DNA of 64,000 nt from Pseudomonas koreensis (GTDB lineage Bacteria; Pseudomonadota; Gammaproteobacteria; Pseudomonadales; Pseudomonadaceae): positions 62,001-126,000 of the forward strand of contig NZ_JAOEJU010000007.1 of assembly GCF_025447595.1 (NCBI RefSeq), written 5' to 3'. Shown in pieces: positions 17,033 to 27,531 of this stretch. Made by a program: the position numbers and the translations under genes. Every line of letters begins with the position of its first letter. Positions within the stretch are counted from its first letter, which is position 1. The notes under the pieces are model-generated. The model was not told where the DNA came from. It saw nothing but the letters and a program-made list of their open reading frames with translations, and did not search any database.

Positions 17033-18508
17033 ATGTGGCGTGAAACCAAAATTCTGCTGATCGATGACGATAGCGTCCGCCGCCGCGACCTGGCGGTGAT
17101 CTTAAATTTTCTTGGCGAAGAAAATTTACCCTGCGGAAGCCATGACTGGCAGCAGGCAGTCGGCTCTTTGTCGTCTAGTCGTGAGGTCATTTGTGTACTG
17201 ATCGGGACGGTCAATGCTCCTGGTGCACTTTTGGGCCTGTTAAAGACACTCTCAACCTGGGATGAGTTCCTTCCGGTTTTGCTGATGGGCGATAATTCTT
17301 CGGTAGACCTGCCCGAAGACCAACGCCGCCGGGTACTTTCGACCCTCGAAATGCCGCCGAGCTACAGCAAACTGCTGGATTCCCTGCACCGTGCCCAGGT
17401 CTATCGCGAAATGTACGACCAGGCCCGCGAACGCGGCCGCCATCGCGAACCCAACCTGTTCCGCAGCCTCGTCGGCACCAGCCGTGCGATCCAGCACGTG
17501 CGTCAGATGATGCAGCAAGTGGCCGACACCGACGCCAGCGTACTGATCCTCGGCGAGTCCGGGACCGGCAAGGAAGTGGTTGCGCGCAACCTGCATTACC
17601 ATTCCAAGCGTCGCGACGCGCCGTTCGTCCCGGTCAACTGCGGGGCGATCCCGGCCGAGTTGCTGGAAAGCGAACTGTTCGGCCACGAGAAGGGTGCCTT
17701 CACCGGCGCGATCACCAGCCGTGCCGGCCGCTTCGAACTGGCCAACGGCGGTACGCTGTTCCTCGATGAAATCGGCGACATGCCGCTGCCGATGCAGGTC
17801 AAGCTGTTGCGCGTATTGCAGGAGCGCACCTTCGAGCGCGTGGGCAGCAACAAGACCCAGAGCGTCGACGTGCGCATCATCGCCGCGACCCACAAGAATC
17901 TCGAAAGCATGATCGAGATCGGCACCTTCCGCGAAGACCTCTACTATCGCCTGAACGTGTTCCCGATCGAGATGGCGCCGCTGCGTGAGCGCGTCGAAGA
18001 CATTCCGCTGCTGATGAACGAACTGATTTCGCGGATGGAGCATGAGAAACGCGGCTCGATCCGTTTCAACTCCGCCGCCATCATGTCCCTGTGCCGTCAC
18101 GGCTGGCCAGGCAACGTCCGCGAGCTGGCCAACCTGGTGGAGCGCATGGCGATCATGCACCCATACGGGGTCATCGGCGTGGTCGAGCTGCCGAAGAAAT
18201 TCCGCTACGTCGACGACGAAGACGAGCAAATGGTCGACAGCCTGCGCAGCGACCTGGAAGAGCGCGTGGCGATCAACGGCCATACGCCGGACTTTACCGC
18301 CAACGCCATGCTGCCGCCGGAAGGCCTGGACCTGAAGGACTATCTCGGTGGTCTGGAGCAAGGCTTGATTCAGCAGGCGCTGGACGACGCCAACGGCATC
18401 GTGGCCCGTGCCGCCGAACGCCTGCGCATTCGCCGCACCACGCTGGTGGAGAAGATGCGCAAGTACGGCATGAGCCGTCGTGAAGGTGATGAACAGGCGG
18501 ATGATTGA
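17033..18508 (+). CDS. fleQ: Flagellar master regulator FleQ (sigma-54 enhancer-binding protein)
   Basis: This 491-aa protein has an N-terminal FleQ receiver-like domain (1 to about 120, opening with ILLIDDDS), then an AAA+ domain with Walker A GESGTGKE at 174-181 and the sigma-54 contact loop GAFTGA at 221-226, and a Fis-type helix-turn-helix near the C-terminus ([20 protein letters not shown]). In pseudomonads it activates flagellar class II genes with RpoN, is restrained by FleN, and switches biofilm genes in response to cyclic di-GMP. Downstream sigma-54 sites in this window are its likely targets. Confidence 0.96.
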   Translation: MWRETKILLIDDDSVRRRDLAVILNFLGEENLPCGSHDWQQAVGSLSSSREVICVLIGTVNAPGALLGLLKTLSTWDEFLPVLLMGDNSSVDLPEDQRRRVLSTLEMPPSYSKLLDSLHRAQVYREMYDQARERGRHREPNLFRSLVGTSRAIQHVRQMMQQVADTDASVLILGESGTGKEVVARNLHYHSKRRDAPFVPVNCGAIPAELLESELFGHEKGAFTGAITSRAGRFELANGGTLFLDEIGDMPLPMQVKLLRVLQERTFERVGSNKTQSVDVRIIAATHKNLESMIEIGTFREDLYYRLNVFPIEMAPLRERVEDIPLLMNELISRMEHEKRGSIRFNSAAIMSLCRHGWPGNVRELANLVERMAIMHPYGVIGVVELPKKFRYVDDEDEQMVDSLRSDLEERVAINGHTPDFTANAMLPPEGLDLKDYLGGLEQGLIQQALDDANGIVARAAERLRIRRTTLVEKMRKYGMSRREGDEQADD

Positions 18509-18520
18509 CGCCTGTTTTTC
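18492..18520 (+). terminator. Terminator overlapping the fleQ stop codon
   Basis: AACAGGCG (18492-18499) pairs with CGCCTGTT (18509-18516) across a 9-base loop that includes the stop TGA, and is followed by a T run. It isolates fleQ from fleSR. Confidence 0.75.
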
Positions 18521-18549
18521 AACTGTCTCATTTATAAGCAGTTTTTTTT

Positions 18550-18565
18550 AGGCACGGGTATTGCT
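18550..18565 (+). promoter_or_regulatory. Sigma-54 promoter of fleSR
   Basis: AGGCACGGGTATTGCT has GG at 18551-18552 and GC at 18563-18564 with exactly ten bases between, and matches the consensus TGGCACG-N4-TTGC very closely. It lies 53 bases before fleS. fleSR is known to be a FleQ/RpoN target in P. aeruginosa. Confidence 0.88.
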
Positions 18566-18618
18566 ACATCCCTCGCAACGTTCCGTTTAACTGACGGTCA
18601 GCCAAGCGAGAGAGCCCA

Positions 18619-19830
18619 ATGCCCCAAGCCTCCCAGATGTCTTCTGTTCCCGAGTCCTCGGGGCAACTGCCGTCCGTAGAGCAGGCGAGCCGCCAGGGGC
18701 TTGAACAGGCATTCGCCCTGTTCAATCAGATGTCCAGCCAGTTGACCGACTCCTACAGCATGCTTGAAGCCCGGGTCACCGAGCTCAAGGGCGAGCTGGC
18801 CGTGGTCAGCGCCCAGCGCATGCAGGAGTTGGCGGAAAAAGAACGCCTGGCCAACCGTCTGCAAAACCTCCTCGATCTGTTGCCCGGTGGCGTCATCGTT
18901 ATCGACGGTCACGGCATTGTTTGCGAGGCCAATCCTGCCGCCATCGAATTGCTTGGCCTGCCGCTGGAAGGCGAGCTGTGGCGCCATGTCATCGCCCGTT
19001 GCTTTGCGCCTCGCGAAGATGACGGTCACGAAATTTCCTTGAAAAACGGTCGACGCCTGTCGATTGCCACCCGCTCGCTGGATGCCGAGCCGGGGCAGTT
19101 GGTGCTGCTCAACGATCTGACTGAAACCCGTCACTTGCAGGATCAGCTGGCGCGTCACGAGCGCCTGTCGTCCCTGGGGCGGATGGTCGCGTCGCTGGCT
19201 CATCAGATCCGTACTCCGCTTTCCGCCGCCTTGCTCTATGCCAGTCATTTGACCGAGCAGGAGCTGCCGGTCGCTACCCAGCAGCGTTTCGCCGGGCGTC
19301 TCAAGGAGCGTCTGCATGAACTGGAGCACCAGGTGCGTGACATGCTGGTCTTTGCGCGTGGCGAGCTGCCACTGACCGACCGTGTCACGCCGAACGCCTT
19401 GATGCAGTCGTTGCAGGCTGCCGCGTTGACCCATGTGCAGGATCTGCCGATCCGCTGGCAGTGCGACAGCCATGCCGGCGAGTTGCTGTGCAATCGCGAC
19501 ACGCTGGTCGGGGCGCTGCTCAATCTGATTGAAAACGCCATTCAGGCGAGTGCCGGTGAGGTGCGTCTGAAGGTGCATTGCTATACCCGCGACAACACCT
19601 TGCGTTTGTGTGTCAGTGACAGCGGCAGCGGTATTGATGCGGCGGTGCTGGCGCGGCTGGGCGAGCCGTTTTTCACCACCAAAGTCACCGGGACCGGCCT
19701 GGGCCTGACCGTGGTCAAGGCTGTGGCGCGTGCGCATCAGGGAGAATTGCAGCTGCGTTCGCGGGTCGGGCGCGGTACGTGCGCGCAGGTCATCCTGCCG
19801 TTGTTTTCTGCTGTACAGGGAGCTGAGTGA
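18619..19830 (+). CDS. fleS: Flagellar sensor histidine kinase FleS
   Basis: This 403-aa soluble kinase has no membrane segment. An N-terminal coiled-coil (about 50-90) leads to a PAS domain (about 85-175, LLPGGVIVIDGHGIVCEANP), then an HisKA domain with H195 in SLAHQIRTPLSAALL, and a HATPase domain with NLIENAIQAS, DSGSGI and GTGLGLTVV. It phosphorylates FleR to activate class III genes of hook, basal body and filament. It is followed by fleR at five bases. Confidence 0.94.
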   Translation: MPQASQMSSVPESSGQLPSVEQASRQGLEQAFALFNQMSSQLTDSYSMLEARVTELKGELAVVSAQRMQELAEKERLANRLQNLLDLLPGGVIVIDGHGIVCEANPAAIELLGLPLEGELWRHVIARCFAPREDDGHEISLKNGRRLSIATRSLDAEPGQLVLLNDLTETRHLQDQLARHERLSSLGRMVASLAHQIRTPLSAALLYASHLTEQELPVATQQRFAGRLKERLHELEHQVRDMLVFARGELPLTDRVTPNALMQSLQAAALTHVQDLPIRWQCDSHAGELLCNRDTLVGALLNLIENAIQASAGEVRLKVHCYTRDNTLRLCVSDSGSGIDAAVLARLGEPFFTTKVTGTGLGLTVVKAVARAHQGELQLRSRVGRGTCAQVILPLFSAVQGAE

Positions 19831-19835
19831 AGGTC

Positions 19836-21227
19836 ATGGGCATCAAAGTTCTGCTGGTCGAGGATGACCGCTCGTTGCGCGAAGCGCTGGCCGATACGCT
19901 GTTGCTGGCCGGTCACGACTATCACGCGGTGGGTTCGGCCGAAGAGGCGTTGAGCGCCGTCGAGTGCGAAGCGTTCAGTCTGGTGGTCAGCGACGTCAAC
20001 ATGCCGGGCATGGACGGCCATCAGTTGCTCGGCCTGCTGCGCGCGCGGCAACCGCAATTGCCGGTGCTGCTGATGACCGCGCATGGTGCGGTCGAGCGTG
20101 CGGTCGATGCGATGCGCCAGGGCGCGGCGGATTATCTGGTCAAGCCGTTCGAACCCAAGGCTCTGCTGGATCTGGTAGCACGTCACGCTTTGGGTAGTGT
20201 GGGGGCGAGTGACGCCGAAGGGCCGGTCGCAGTCGAGCCTGCCAGTGCTCAGTTGCTGGACCTGGCGGCGCGGGTTGCACGCAGCGATTCAACCGTGCTG
20301 ATTTCCGGCGAGTCCGGCACCGGCAAGGAAGTGCTGGCGCGCTACATTCACCAGCAATCCCATCGCGCCAGTCAGCCGTTCATTGCGATCAACTGTGCGG
20401 CGATCCCCGACAACATGCTCGAAGCCACCCTGTTCGGTCACGAAAAAGGTTCGTTCACCGGCGCCATCGCGGCCCAGGCCGGCAAGTTCGAACAGGCGGA
20501 CGGCGGCACCATTCTGCTCGATGAAATTTCCGAAATGCCTCTGGGCCTGCAAGCCAAACTGTTGCGGGTGTTGCAGGAGCGCGAGGTGGAGCGGGTCGGC
20601 GCACGCAAGCCGATCACGCTCGATATTCGCGTGGTGGCGACTACCAACCGTGATCTGGCCGGCGAGGTGGCGGCGGGGCGGTTCCGTGAAGATCTCTATT
20701 ATCGACTGTCGGTATTTCCGCTGGCCTGGCGTCCGCTGCGTGAGCGCACCGCCGATATCCTGCCGCTGGCCGAGCGTCTGCTGGCCAAACACGTCAATAA
20801 AATGAAGCATGCGATGGCGAAGTTCTCGCCCGAGGCGCAAGCGTGCCTGATCGGTTATCCGTGGCCGGGCAATGTGCGCGAGCTGGATAACGCGGTCCAG
20901 CGGGCCTTGATTCTCCAGCAGGGCGGGTTGATCCAGCCGCAGGATTTTTGTCTCTCCGGGCCTGCGTTGTTTGCTCCATTGCCGGCAGTGGTGCCGATCG
21001 CGCCGGTCATTCGTGAAGTGGAAATCGAGGCGGATTCGGCCGGTGCGCTGGGCGATGACCTGCGTCGCCGCGAGTTCCAGATGATCATCGACACCCTGCG
21101 TACCGAGCGCGGTCGACGCAAGGAAGCCGCCGAAAAACTCGGCATCAGCCCGCGCACCCTGCGTTACAAACTGGCGCAAATGCGCGATGCGGGCATGGAT
21201 GTCGAAGGCTATCTGTTCGCCACGTGA
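19836..21227 (+). CDS. fleR: Flagellar response regulator FleR (sigma-54 activator)
   Basis: This 463-aa NtrC-type regulator has a receiver domain with phospho-acceptor D53 in SDVNMPGMDG, an AAA+ domain with Walker A GESGTGKE at 158-165 and the sigma-54 loop as GSFTGA (205-210) rather than GAFTGA, and a C-terminal Fis helix-turn-helix (RKEAAEKLGISPRTLRYKL). ATG 19836 was chosen; GTG 19827 is an in-frame alternative adding three residues. It acts with FleS on class III flagellar promoters. Confidence 0.94.
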   Translation: MGIKVLLVEDDRSLREALADTLLLAGHDYHAVGSAEEALSAVECEAFSLVVSDVNMPGMDGHQLLGLLRARQPQLPVLLMTAHGAVERAVDAMRQGAADYLVKPFEPKALLDLVARHALGSVGASDAEGPVAVEPASAQLLDLAARVARSDSTVLISGESGTGKEVLARYIHQQSHRASQPFIAINCAAIPDNMLEATLFGHEKGSFTGAIAAQAGKFEQADGGTILLDEISEMPLGLQAKLLRVLQEREVERVGARKPITLDIRVVATTNRDLAGEVAAGRFREDLYYRLSVFPLAWRPLRERTADILPLAERLLAKHVNKMKHAMAKFSPEAQACLIGYPWPGNVRELDNAVQRALILQQGGLIQPQDFCLSGPALFAPLPAVVPIAPVIREVEIEADSAGALGDDLRRREFQMIIDTLRTERGRRKEAAEKLGISPRTLRYKLAQMRDAGMDVEGYLFAT

Positions 21228-21279
21228 CAGCTCGCGCAAACGTTTGAATCGGCTTTTTCTGAAGGCGGTGTCCATGAGC

Positions 21280-21295
21280 TGGCACCGTTGTTGCT
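21280..21295 (+). promoter_or_regulatory. Sigma-54 promoter of the fliEFGHIJ operon
   Basis: TGGCACCGTTGTTGCT has GG (21281-21282), ten bases, then GC (21293-21294), with TGGCAC and TTGCT fully matching the consensus. It lies 61 bases before fliE. Confidence 0.92.
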
Positions 21296-21356
21296 AACAC
21301 CTGAGTACCCGCCGAGTGAGTGTCAAAAAATTGCGGGCCGCCCAAGAGAGTAGACC

Positions 21357-21686
21357 ATGAGCCAAGGTATTGAATTTAATCGGTTGATGATGGACATGAA
21401 GGCCATGCAAATGGACGCCATGTCGAAGCCGAAATCGACTGCCGCCGTCCCTGAAGTGGCAGGCAGCAGCTTTTCCGACATGCTCGGTCAGGCCATCAAC
21501 AAAGTCAGCGATACCCAGCAGGCGTCGACTCAGTTGGCCAACGCATTTGAAATCGGCAAAAGCGGCGTCGATCTGACTGACGTGATGATTGCCTCGCAGA
21601 AAGCCAGCGTGTCGTTCCAGGCTCTGACCCAGGTACGTAACAAGCTGGTTCAGGCTTATCAAGACATCATGCAGATGCCGGTATAA
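21357..21686 (+). CDS. fliE: Flagellar hook-basal body protein FliE
   Basis: This 109-aa protein joins the MS ring to the rod. The N-terminus [18 protein letters not shown] is followed by a Ser/Ala-rich linker and the conserved C-terminal helices [20 protein letters not shown] and YQDIMQMPV. It is the first gene of the operon behind a consensus sigma-54 promoter, 15 bases before fliF. Confidence 0.96.
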   Translation: MSQGIEFNRLMMDMKAMQMDAMSKPKSTAAVPEVAGSSFSDMLGQAINKVSDTQQASTQLANAFEIGKSGVDLTDVMIASQKASVSFQALTQVRNKLVQAYQDIMQMPV

Positions 21687-21701
21687 GGACGAGATTGAGT
21701 C

Positions 21702-23489
21702 ATGGCAGAAGCAGTCGCCGATAACGTTCCGGCCAAGGCCACCCCGATAGACGGCAAACCGCCGCTGTTCGGCCTGTCCTTCCTGGAAAACCTCTCCGAG
21801 ATGACCATGCTGCGTCAGGTAGGCCTGTTGGTCGGCCTGGCTGCGAGCGTGGCGATTGGCTTTGCCGTGGTGCTGTGGTCACAGCAACCGGACTACCGGC
21901 CTCTGTACGGCAGCCTTGCCGGCATGGACGCCAAACAGGTCATGGACACTCTGGCCTCCGCCGACATTCCCTACACCGTCGAACCGAACTCCGGTGCCTT
22001 GCTGGTCAAGGCCGATGACCTGTCCCGTGCGCGGCTCAAGCTCGCGGCCGCTGGTGTCACTCCCAGCGACGGCAACATCGGTTTTGAAATCCTCGACAAG
22101 GAACAGGGTCTGGGCACCAGCCAGTTCATGGAAGCGACCCGTTATCGTCGCGGCCTCGAAGGCGAACTGGCCCGCACCATTTCCAGCCTGAACAACGTCA
22201 AGGGTGCGCGCGTGCATCTGGCGATCCCGAAAAGCTCGGTGTTCGTGCGTGACGAGCGCAAGCCGAGCGCTTCGGTACTGGTCGAGCTGTACTCCGGCCG
22301 TTCGCTGGAGCCGGGCCAGGTGGTGGCGATCATTAACCTGGTAGCGACCTCCGTTCCCGAATTGAGCAAATCGCAGATCACCGTCGTCGACCAGAAGGGC
22401 AACCTGCTGTCGGACCAGGCGGAAAACTCCGAAATGACCATGGCCGGCAAGCAGTTCGATTACAGCCGTCGCATGGAAAGCATGCTCACCCAGCGCGTGC
22501 ACAACATTCTGCAACCCGTACTGGGTAATGATCGCTACAAGGCTGAAGTGTCGGCCGATGTGGATTTCAGCGCCGTCGAGTCGACCGCCGAGCAGTTCAA
22601 CCCGGATCAGCCGGCCCTGCGCAGCGAGCAGTCGGTCAACGAACAGCGCACTGCCAGCAATGGCCCGCAAGGCGTACCGGGTGCCCTGAGCAACCAGCCG
22701 CCGTCGCCGGCCTCCGCACCGCAAACCACCGGTGGCGCTGCTGCCCCGGCGAGCATGGTGCAACCTGGCCAGCCACTGGTTGATGCCAACGGTCAGCAGA
22801 TCATGGACCCGGCCACCGGCCAGCCAATGCTCGCACCGTATCCGGCGGACAAGCGTCAACAATCCACCAAGAACTTCGAGCTCGACCGTTCCATCAGCCA
22901 CACCAAGCAGCAGCAGGGTCGTCTGAATCGCCTGTCGGTGTCGGTCGTTGTGGACGATCAGGTCAAGATCAACCCGGCCAACGGCGAAACAACCCGTGCG
23001 CCGTGGAGCGCCGACGAATTGGCGCGCTTCACTCGCCTGGTGCAGGACGCCGTCGGCTTCGACGCCAGCCGTGGCGACAGCGTCAGCGTGATCAACATGC
23101 CGTTCTCCGCCGAGCGCGGCGAAGTGATCGCCGATATTCCGTTCTACTCCCAGCCATGGTTCTGGGACATCGTCAAACAAGTGCTGGGTGTGTTGTTCAT
23201 CCTGGTGCTGGTGTTCGGCGTGCTGCGTCCGGTGCTCAACAACATCACCGGCGGCGGCAAAGGCAAGGAACTGGCCGGTCTGGGCGGTGACGTCGAACTG
23301 GGTGGCATGGGCGGTCTGGACGGTGAACTGGCCAACGATCGCGTCAGCCTCGGCGGCCCGACCAGCATCCTGCTGCCGAGCCCGAGCGAAGGCTATGACG
23401 CTCAGTTGAACGCAATCAAGAGTCTGGTGGCAGAAGACCCGGGCCGTGTGGCCCAGGTCGTGAAAGAGTGGATTAACGCAGATGAGTGA
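21702..23489 (+). CDS. fliF: Flagellar MS-ring protein FliF
   Basis: This 595-aa integral membrane protein forms the MS ring. A first membrane segment is near residues 35-55 (GLLVGLAASVAIGFAVVLW). Ring-building domains follow (YRPLYGSL, GFEILDKEQGLGTSQF), then a Pro/Ala/Gln-rich periplasmic loop (about 310-390), and a second membrane segment near 487-507 (QVLGVLFILVLVFGVLRPVL). The C-terminal tail that binds FliG ends in VAQVVKEWINADE. It overlaps fliG by eight bases. Confidence 0.96.
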   Translation: MAEAVADNVPAKATPIDGKPPLFGLSFLENLSEMTMLRQVGLLVGLAASVAIGFAVVLWSQQPDYRPLYGSLAGMDAKQVMDTLASADIPYTVEPNSGALLVKADDLSRARLKLAAAGVTPSDGNIGFEILDKEQGLGTSQFMEATRYRRGLEGELARTISSLNNVKGARVHLAIPKSSVFVRDERKPSASVLVELYSGRSLEPGQVVAIINLVATSVPELSKSQITVVDQKGNLLSDQAENSEMTMAGKQFDYSRRMESMLTQRVHNILQPVLGNDRYKAEVSADVDFSAVESTAEQFNPDQPALRSEQSVNEQRTASNGPQGVPGALSNQPPSPASAPQTTGGAAAPASMVQPGQPLVDANGQQIMDPATGQPMLAPYPADKRQQSTKNFELDRSISHTKQQQGRLNRLSVSVVVDDQVKINPANGETTRAPWSADELARFTRLVQDAVGFDASRGDSVSVINMPFSAERGEVIADIPFYSQPWFWDIVKQVLGVLFILVLVFGVLRPVLNNITGGGKGKELAGLGGDVELGGMGGLDGELANDRVSLGGPTSILLPSPSEGYDAQLNAIKSLVAEDPGRVAQVVKEWINADE

Positions 23490-24501
23490 TAACCGAGCCG
23501 CCGTCGCCAAACTGTCCCGGGTCGATAAAGCCGCGATTCTGCTGCTGTCCCTGGGTTCGACCGATGCCGCACAAGTGCTGCGCCACATGGGCCCGAAAGA
23601 GGTTCAGCGTGTCGGCGTGGCCATGGCCCAGATGGGCAACGTCCACCGTGAGCAGGTCGAGCAGGTCATGAGCGAGTTCGTCGACATCGTCGGCGACCAG
23701 ACCAGCCTGGGCGTCGGCTCCGACGACTACGTGCGCAAAATGCTCACCCAGGCCCTGGGTGAAGACAAGGCCAACGGCCTGATCGACCGCATTCTGCTGG
23801 GCGGCAACACCAGCGGCCTCGACAGCCTGAAATGGATGGAGCCGCGCGCCGTTGCCGACGTGATCCGTTACGAACACCCGCAGATCCAGGCGATCGTGGT
23901 CGCGTACCTCGATCCGGATCAGGCCGGTGAAGTGCTGGGCAACTTCGACCACAAGGTGCGTCTGGACATCATTCTGCGCGTTTCGTCGTTGAATACCGTG
24001 CAGCCGGCCGCACTGAAAGAATTGAACCAGATTCTCGAGAAGCAGTTCTCCGGCAACTCGAATGCCTCGCGCACCACCCTGGGTGGCATCAAGCGGGCGG
24101 CGGACATCATGAACTTCCTCGACAGCTCGATCGAAGGCCAGCTCATGGACTCGATCCGCGAAGTCGACGAAGACCTGTCCGGTCAGATCGAAGACCTCAT
24201 GTTCGTGTTCAACAACCTGGCCGATGTCGACGACCGCGGTATCCAGGCGCTGTTGCGCGAAGTGTCCTCCGATGTGCTGGTGCTGGCCCTCAAGGGTTCG
24301 GACGAAGGCGTCAAGGAGAAGATCTTCAAGAACATGTCCAAACGTGCCGCCGAACTGTTGCGCGACGACCTCGAGGCCAAGGGCCCGGTGCGCGTCAGCG
24401 ACGTGGAAACGGCGCAGAAGGAAATCCTCACCATCGCCCGCCGTATGGCCGAAGCCGGAGAAATCGTGCTCGGTGGCAAGGGTGGCGAGGAAATGATTTA
24501 A
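23482..24501 (+). CDS. fliG: Flagellar motor switch protein FliG
   Basis: This 339-aa rotor protein takes part in torque generation against the MotCD stators and is bound to FliF and FliM. Family motifs are KAAILLLSLGSTDAAQVLRH, HPQIQAIVVAYLDPDQAGEV and, in the charged torque helix, RGIQALLREVSSDVLVLALK. The ATG lies inside the end of fliF, so translation is coupled. Confidence 0.97.
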   Translation: MSDNRAAVAKLSRVDKAAILLLSLGSTDAAQVLRHMGPKEVQRVGVAMAQMGNVHREQVEQVMSEFVDIVGDQTSLGVGSDDYVRKMLTQALGEDKANGLIDRILLGGNTSGLDSLKWMEPRAVADVIRYEHPQIQAIVVAYLDPDQAGEVLGNFDHKVRLDIILRVSSLNTVQPAALKELNQILEKQFSGNSNASRTTLGGIKRAADIMNFLDSSIEGQLMDSIREVDEDLSGQIEDLMFVFNNLADVDDRGIQALLREVSSDVLVLALKGSDEGVKEKIFKNMSKRAAELLRDDLEAKGPVRVSDVETAQKEILTIARRMAEAGEIVLGGKGGEEMI

Positions 24502-24505
24502 GCCC

Positions 24506-25312
24506 ATGGAAAAGCACGACGACGATGTGACGGATCTGATCCGTGCCCGGGACGTCCGCGGTTTCGATACCTGGGCGTTGCCCAGCTTCGATCCGCCGAA
24601 GCCTGAGCCCGAGCCGGAACCGGAGCCTGAACCGCCGGAAATGGAAGAAGTGCCGCTGGAGGAAGTCCAGCCACTGACGCTGGAAGAACTCGAGAGCATC
24701 CGTCAGGAGGCTTACAACGAAGGCTTCGCCATTGGTGAAAAGGAAGGGTTCCACAGCACCACGCTCAAGGTCCGTCAGGAAGCCGAGGTGGCCCTGGCTG
24801 CCAAGATTGCCAGCCTTGAGCAATTGATGGCGCATCTGTTCGAGCCTATCGCCGAGCAGGACACTCAGATCGAAAAGTCGCTGGTCGACCTCGTGCAACA
24901 TATCGCCAGGCAGGTGATCAAGCGCGAACTGGCCATCGACTCGACGCAGATCGAACATGTCATGCGTGACGCGCTCAAGCTGTTGCCCTTGGGTGTGGAA
25001 AACGTGCGGCTATACGTCAATCCGCAGGATTTTGCACAGGTCAAAGCCCTGCGTGAGCGCCATGAGGAAAGTTGGCGCATCGTCGAGGATGAATCCCTGC
25101 TGCCGGGCGGCTGCCGGGTCGAAACCGAGCACAGCCGTATCGATGCGAGCATCGAAACCCGCGTCGGCCAGGTCATGGACAAGCTGTTCGATCAGTTGCA
25201 CGAACAGGCCCTTCACCCGGCGGCACCGGACCTGAGTCTGGACTTGCCTGAAGCGCCAAAACCGGCAACGGCCACTGACGAGCCGCTCGCGGACGCCCCC
25301 GATGCGCCTTGA
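24506..25312 (+). CDS. fliH: Flagellar export ATPase regulator FliH
   Basis: This 268-aa cytoplasmic stator of the FliI ATPase has an acidic N-terminal part with an alternating Pro/Glu run (about residues 32-46), then helical and coiled-coil segments ([15 protein letters not shown]), and the FliH/YscL core [20 protein letters not shown] and [16 protein letters not shown]. It overlaps fliI by 11 bases. The Pro-Glu run is probably a flexible spacer. Confidence 0.93.
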   Translation: MEKHDDDVTDLIRARDVRGFDTWALPSFDPPKPEPEPEPEPEPPEMEEVPLEEVQPLTLEELESIRQEAYNEGFAIGEKEGFHSTTLKVRQEAEVALAAKIASLEQLMAHLFEPIAEQDTQIEKSLVDLVQHIARQVIKRELAIDSTQIEHVMRDALKLLPLGVENVRLYVNPQDFAQVKALRERHEESWRIVEDESLLPGGCRVETEHSRIDASIETRVGQVMDKLFDQLHEQALHPAAPDLSLDLPEAPKPATATDEPLADAPDAP

Positions 25313-26660
25313 ACGCACCAGTTTCGCCAAGCGCCTGAGCACTTACGCCGAGGCCACCGAAATCGCCGGTGCGCCGATTCTAGAAGGGCGCCTGTTGCGC
25401 ATGGTCGGCCTGACGCTCGAAGCCGAAGGTCTGCGTGCCGCCATGGGCACCCGCTGCATGGTGATCAACGACGACACCTATCACCCGTCCCAGGTTGAAG
25501 CCGAAGTCATGGGCTTCTCCGGCAGCAAAGTCTTTCTGATGCCGGTCGGCAGCGTGGCCGGCATTGCTCCTGGTGCCCGCGTAGTGCCGCTGGCCGACAC
25601 CGGTCGCTTGCCGATGGGCATGAGCATGCTCGGTCGCGTGCTGGACGGCGCCGGACGTGCGCTGGACGGCAAGGGCGGCATGAAAGCCGAAGACTGGGTG
25701 CCGATGGACGGCCCGACGATCAACCCGCTCAACCGTGACCCGATCAGCGTGCCGCTGGACGTCGGCATCCGTTGCATCAACGGTTTGTTGACGGTCGGTC
25801 GCGGTCAGCGTCTGGGCCTGTTTGCCGGTACGGGTGTCGGTAAATCGGTACTGCTGGGCATGATGACCCGCTTTACCGAAGCCGACATTATTGTCGTCGG
25901 CCTGATCGGTGAGCGGGGTCGTGAAGTTAAAGAGTTCATCGAGCACATTCTCGGTGAAGAGGGCCTCAAGCGCTCCGTGGTGGTGGCGTCGCCTGCGGAC
26001 GATGCGCCGCTGATGCGTCTGCGCGCGGCGATGTACTGCACGCGGATCGCCGAGTATTTCCGCGACAAAGGCAAAAATGTCCTGTTGCTGATGGATTCCC
26101 TGACCCGTTTCGCCCAGGCCCAGCGGGAAATCGCCCTGGCCATCGGCGAGCCCCCGGCAACCAAGGGGTATCCGCCGTCGGTATTTGCCAAGCTGCCGAA
26201 ACTGGTTGAGCGCGCCGGTAATGCGGAGAAGGGCGGGGGGTCGATCACTGCGTTCTACACCGTATTGTCCGAAGGCGATGATCAGCAGGATCCGATTGCT
26301 GACTCTGCGCGGGGTGTGCTCGACGGGCACATCGTATTGTCCCGGCGTCTGGCCGAAGAAGGGCATTACCCGGCCATCGATATCGAAGCCTCGATCAGCC
26401 GGGTGATGCCGGCGGTGGTGTCACCGGAGCACATGACCCGGGCGCAATACTTCAAGCAGCTGTGGTCGCGGTATCAGCAGAGTCGCGATCTGATCAGCGT
26501 CGGCGCCTATGTGGCCGGTGGTGATCGTGAGACCGACCTGGCGATTTCCCTGCAGCCGCAGTTGGTCAGATACCAGCGGCAGGGGCTGAACGACAAAATC
26601 AACATGGGCGAAAGCCAGGCTTATCTCGAAACCCTTTTTGCCCCGGCGGCGGGCGGCTAA
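25302..26660 (+). CDS. fliI: Flagellum-specific ATPase FliI
   Basis: This 452-aa F1-beta-like ATPase energises or prepares export by the flagellar type III system. Walker A is AGTGVGKS at residues 175-182, Walker B is in [20 protein letters not shown], and the family signature [20 protein letters not shown] is clear. ATG 25302 overlaps fliH. FliJ begins six bases after the stop. Confidence 0.97.
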   Translation: MRLERTSFAKRLSTYAEATEIAGAPILEGRLLRMVGLTLEAEGLRAAMGTRCMVINDDTYHPSQVEAEVMGFSGSKVFLMPVGSVAGIAPGARVVPLADTGRLPMGMSMLGRVLDGAGRALDGKGGMKAEDWVPMDGPTINPLNRDPISVPLDVGIRCINGLLTVGRGQRLGLFAGTGVGKSVLLGMMTRFTEADIIVVGLIGERGREVKEFIEHILGEEGLKRSVVVASPADDAPLMRLRAAMYCTRIAEYFRDKGKNVLLLMDSLTRFAQAQREIALAIGEPPATKGYPPSVFAKLPKLVERAGNAEKGGGSITAFYTVLSEGDDQQDPIADSARGVLDGHIVLSRRLAEEGHYPAIDIEASISRVMPAVVSPEHMTRAQYFKQLWSRYQQSRDLISVGAYVAGGDRETDLAISLQPQLVRYQRQGLNDKINMGESQAYLETLFAPAAGG

Positions 26661-26666
26661 CCGCTC

Positions 26667-27119
26667 ATGGCCGCTGTCAGTCGAGCCGCGCGTCTGGCGC
26701 CGGTGGTGGATATGGCCGAGAAGGCCGAAAAAACCGCCGTGCAGCGCCTGGGCTACTTTCAGGGGCAGGTGAAGGTTGCTGAAAGCAAACTGGCCGACCT
26801 CAATGCCTTTCGTCTGGATTACTCCCAGCAGTGGATCGTGCGCGGCAGCACCGGTGTGACCGGGCAATGGCTGCTGGGTTTTCAGGGCTTTCTGGCGCAA
26901 CTCGATACCGCAGTCGATCAGCAGCGCCAGAGCCTGCAATGGCACCAGAACAAGCTCGACAAGGCGCGAGAGGAATGGCAGCAGGCGTTCGCCAAGGTTG
27001 AAGGCCTGCGCAAACTGGTGCAGCGTTATCGCGAAGAGGCGCAACGCCTTGAAGACAAGCGCGAACAAAAGCTGCTGGACGAGTTGTCCCAGCGTTTGCC
27101 GCGTCATCAGGCGTTCTGA
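26667..27119 (+). CDS. fliJ: Flagellar export protein FliJ
   Basis: This 150-aa, almost entirely coiled-coil protein (AEKAEKTAVQRLGYFQGQVK, then HQNKLDKAREEWQQAFAKVE) is highly charged. FliJ links FliI to FlhA and cycles export chaperones. It is the last gene of the fliE operon. A 101-base gap follows before hsbA, with no clear terminator or consensus sigma-54 site. Confidence 0.93.
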   Translation: MAAVSRAARLAPVVDMAEKAEKTAVQRLGYFQGQVKVAESKLADLNAFRLDYSQQWIVRGSTGVTGQWLLGFQGFLAQLDTAVDQQRQSLQWHQNKLDKAREEWQQAFAKVEGLRKLVQRYREEAQRLEDKREQKLLDELSQRLPRHQAF

Positions 27120-27220
27120 CGGGCAGATATCTGACAGATCCCGACGCCATCGCGCCTTGCCCATGGCCCCTCCAGGTGCTAAACCTTGTACACGTTCGTC
27201 AATGACAAGGAAGCCAGTAC

Positions 27221-27526
27221 ATGTCAGTCGTTACAGAAGTGTCTCCGGATGGGCAAAAACTGACGATCTCAATCAGGGGGCGGTTCGATTTCGGTCGCCA
27301 CCAAGAGTTTCGCGAGTCTTATGAGCGGCTTGTCAAAAAGCCCGAATCCATCGTTGTCGATCTGAAAGAAGCGACCTACCTCGACAGTTCGGCGCTGGGC
27401 ATGCTGCTTCTGCTGCGTGATCACGCCGGTGGCGACGATTCGGACGTGCGGGTGGTCAACAGCAATTCGGATGTGCGAAAGATCCTCGCCATCTCCAATT
27501 TCGACAAACTGTTCGACATCAGTTGA
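27221..27526 (+). CDS. hsbA: STAS-domain anti-sigma factor antagonist HsbA
   Basis: This 101-aa STAS-fold protein has phosphorylatable S56 in the YLDSSALGMLLLLRDH motif. In P. aeruginosa HsbA is phosphorylated and dephosphorylated by HsbR. It binds the anti-sigma factor FlgM or the diguanylate cyclase HsbD depending on its state, switching between swimming and sessile growth. It overlaps or abuts hsbR and lies two genes before hptB, so the whole HptB output module is present. The symbol is assigned by this synteny and domain set. Confidence 0.85.
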   Translation: MSVVTEVSPDGQKLTISIRGRFDFGRHQEFRESYERLVKKPESIVVDLKEATYLDSSALGMLLLLRDHAGGDDSDVRVVNSNSDVRKILAISNFDKLFDIS

Positions 27527-27531
27527 CGGCC

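Noticed and set aside
27160..27180. TGGCCCCTCCAGGTGCT as a sigma-54 promoter before hsbA
   Set aside because: GG and GC are separated by 11 bases instead of 10, and the -12 half lacks TTGC.
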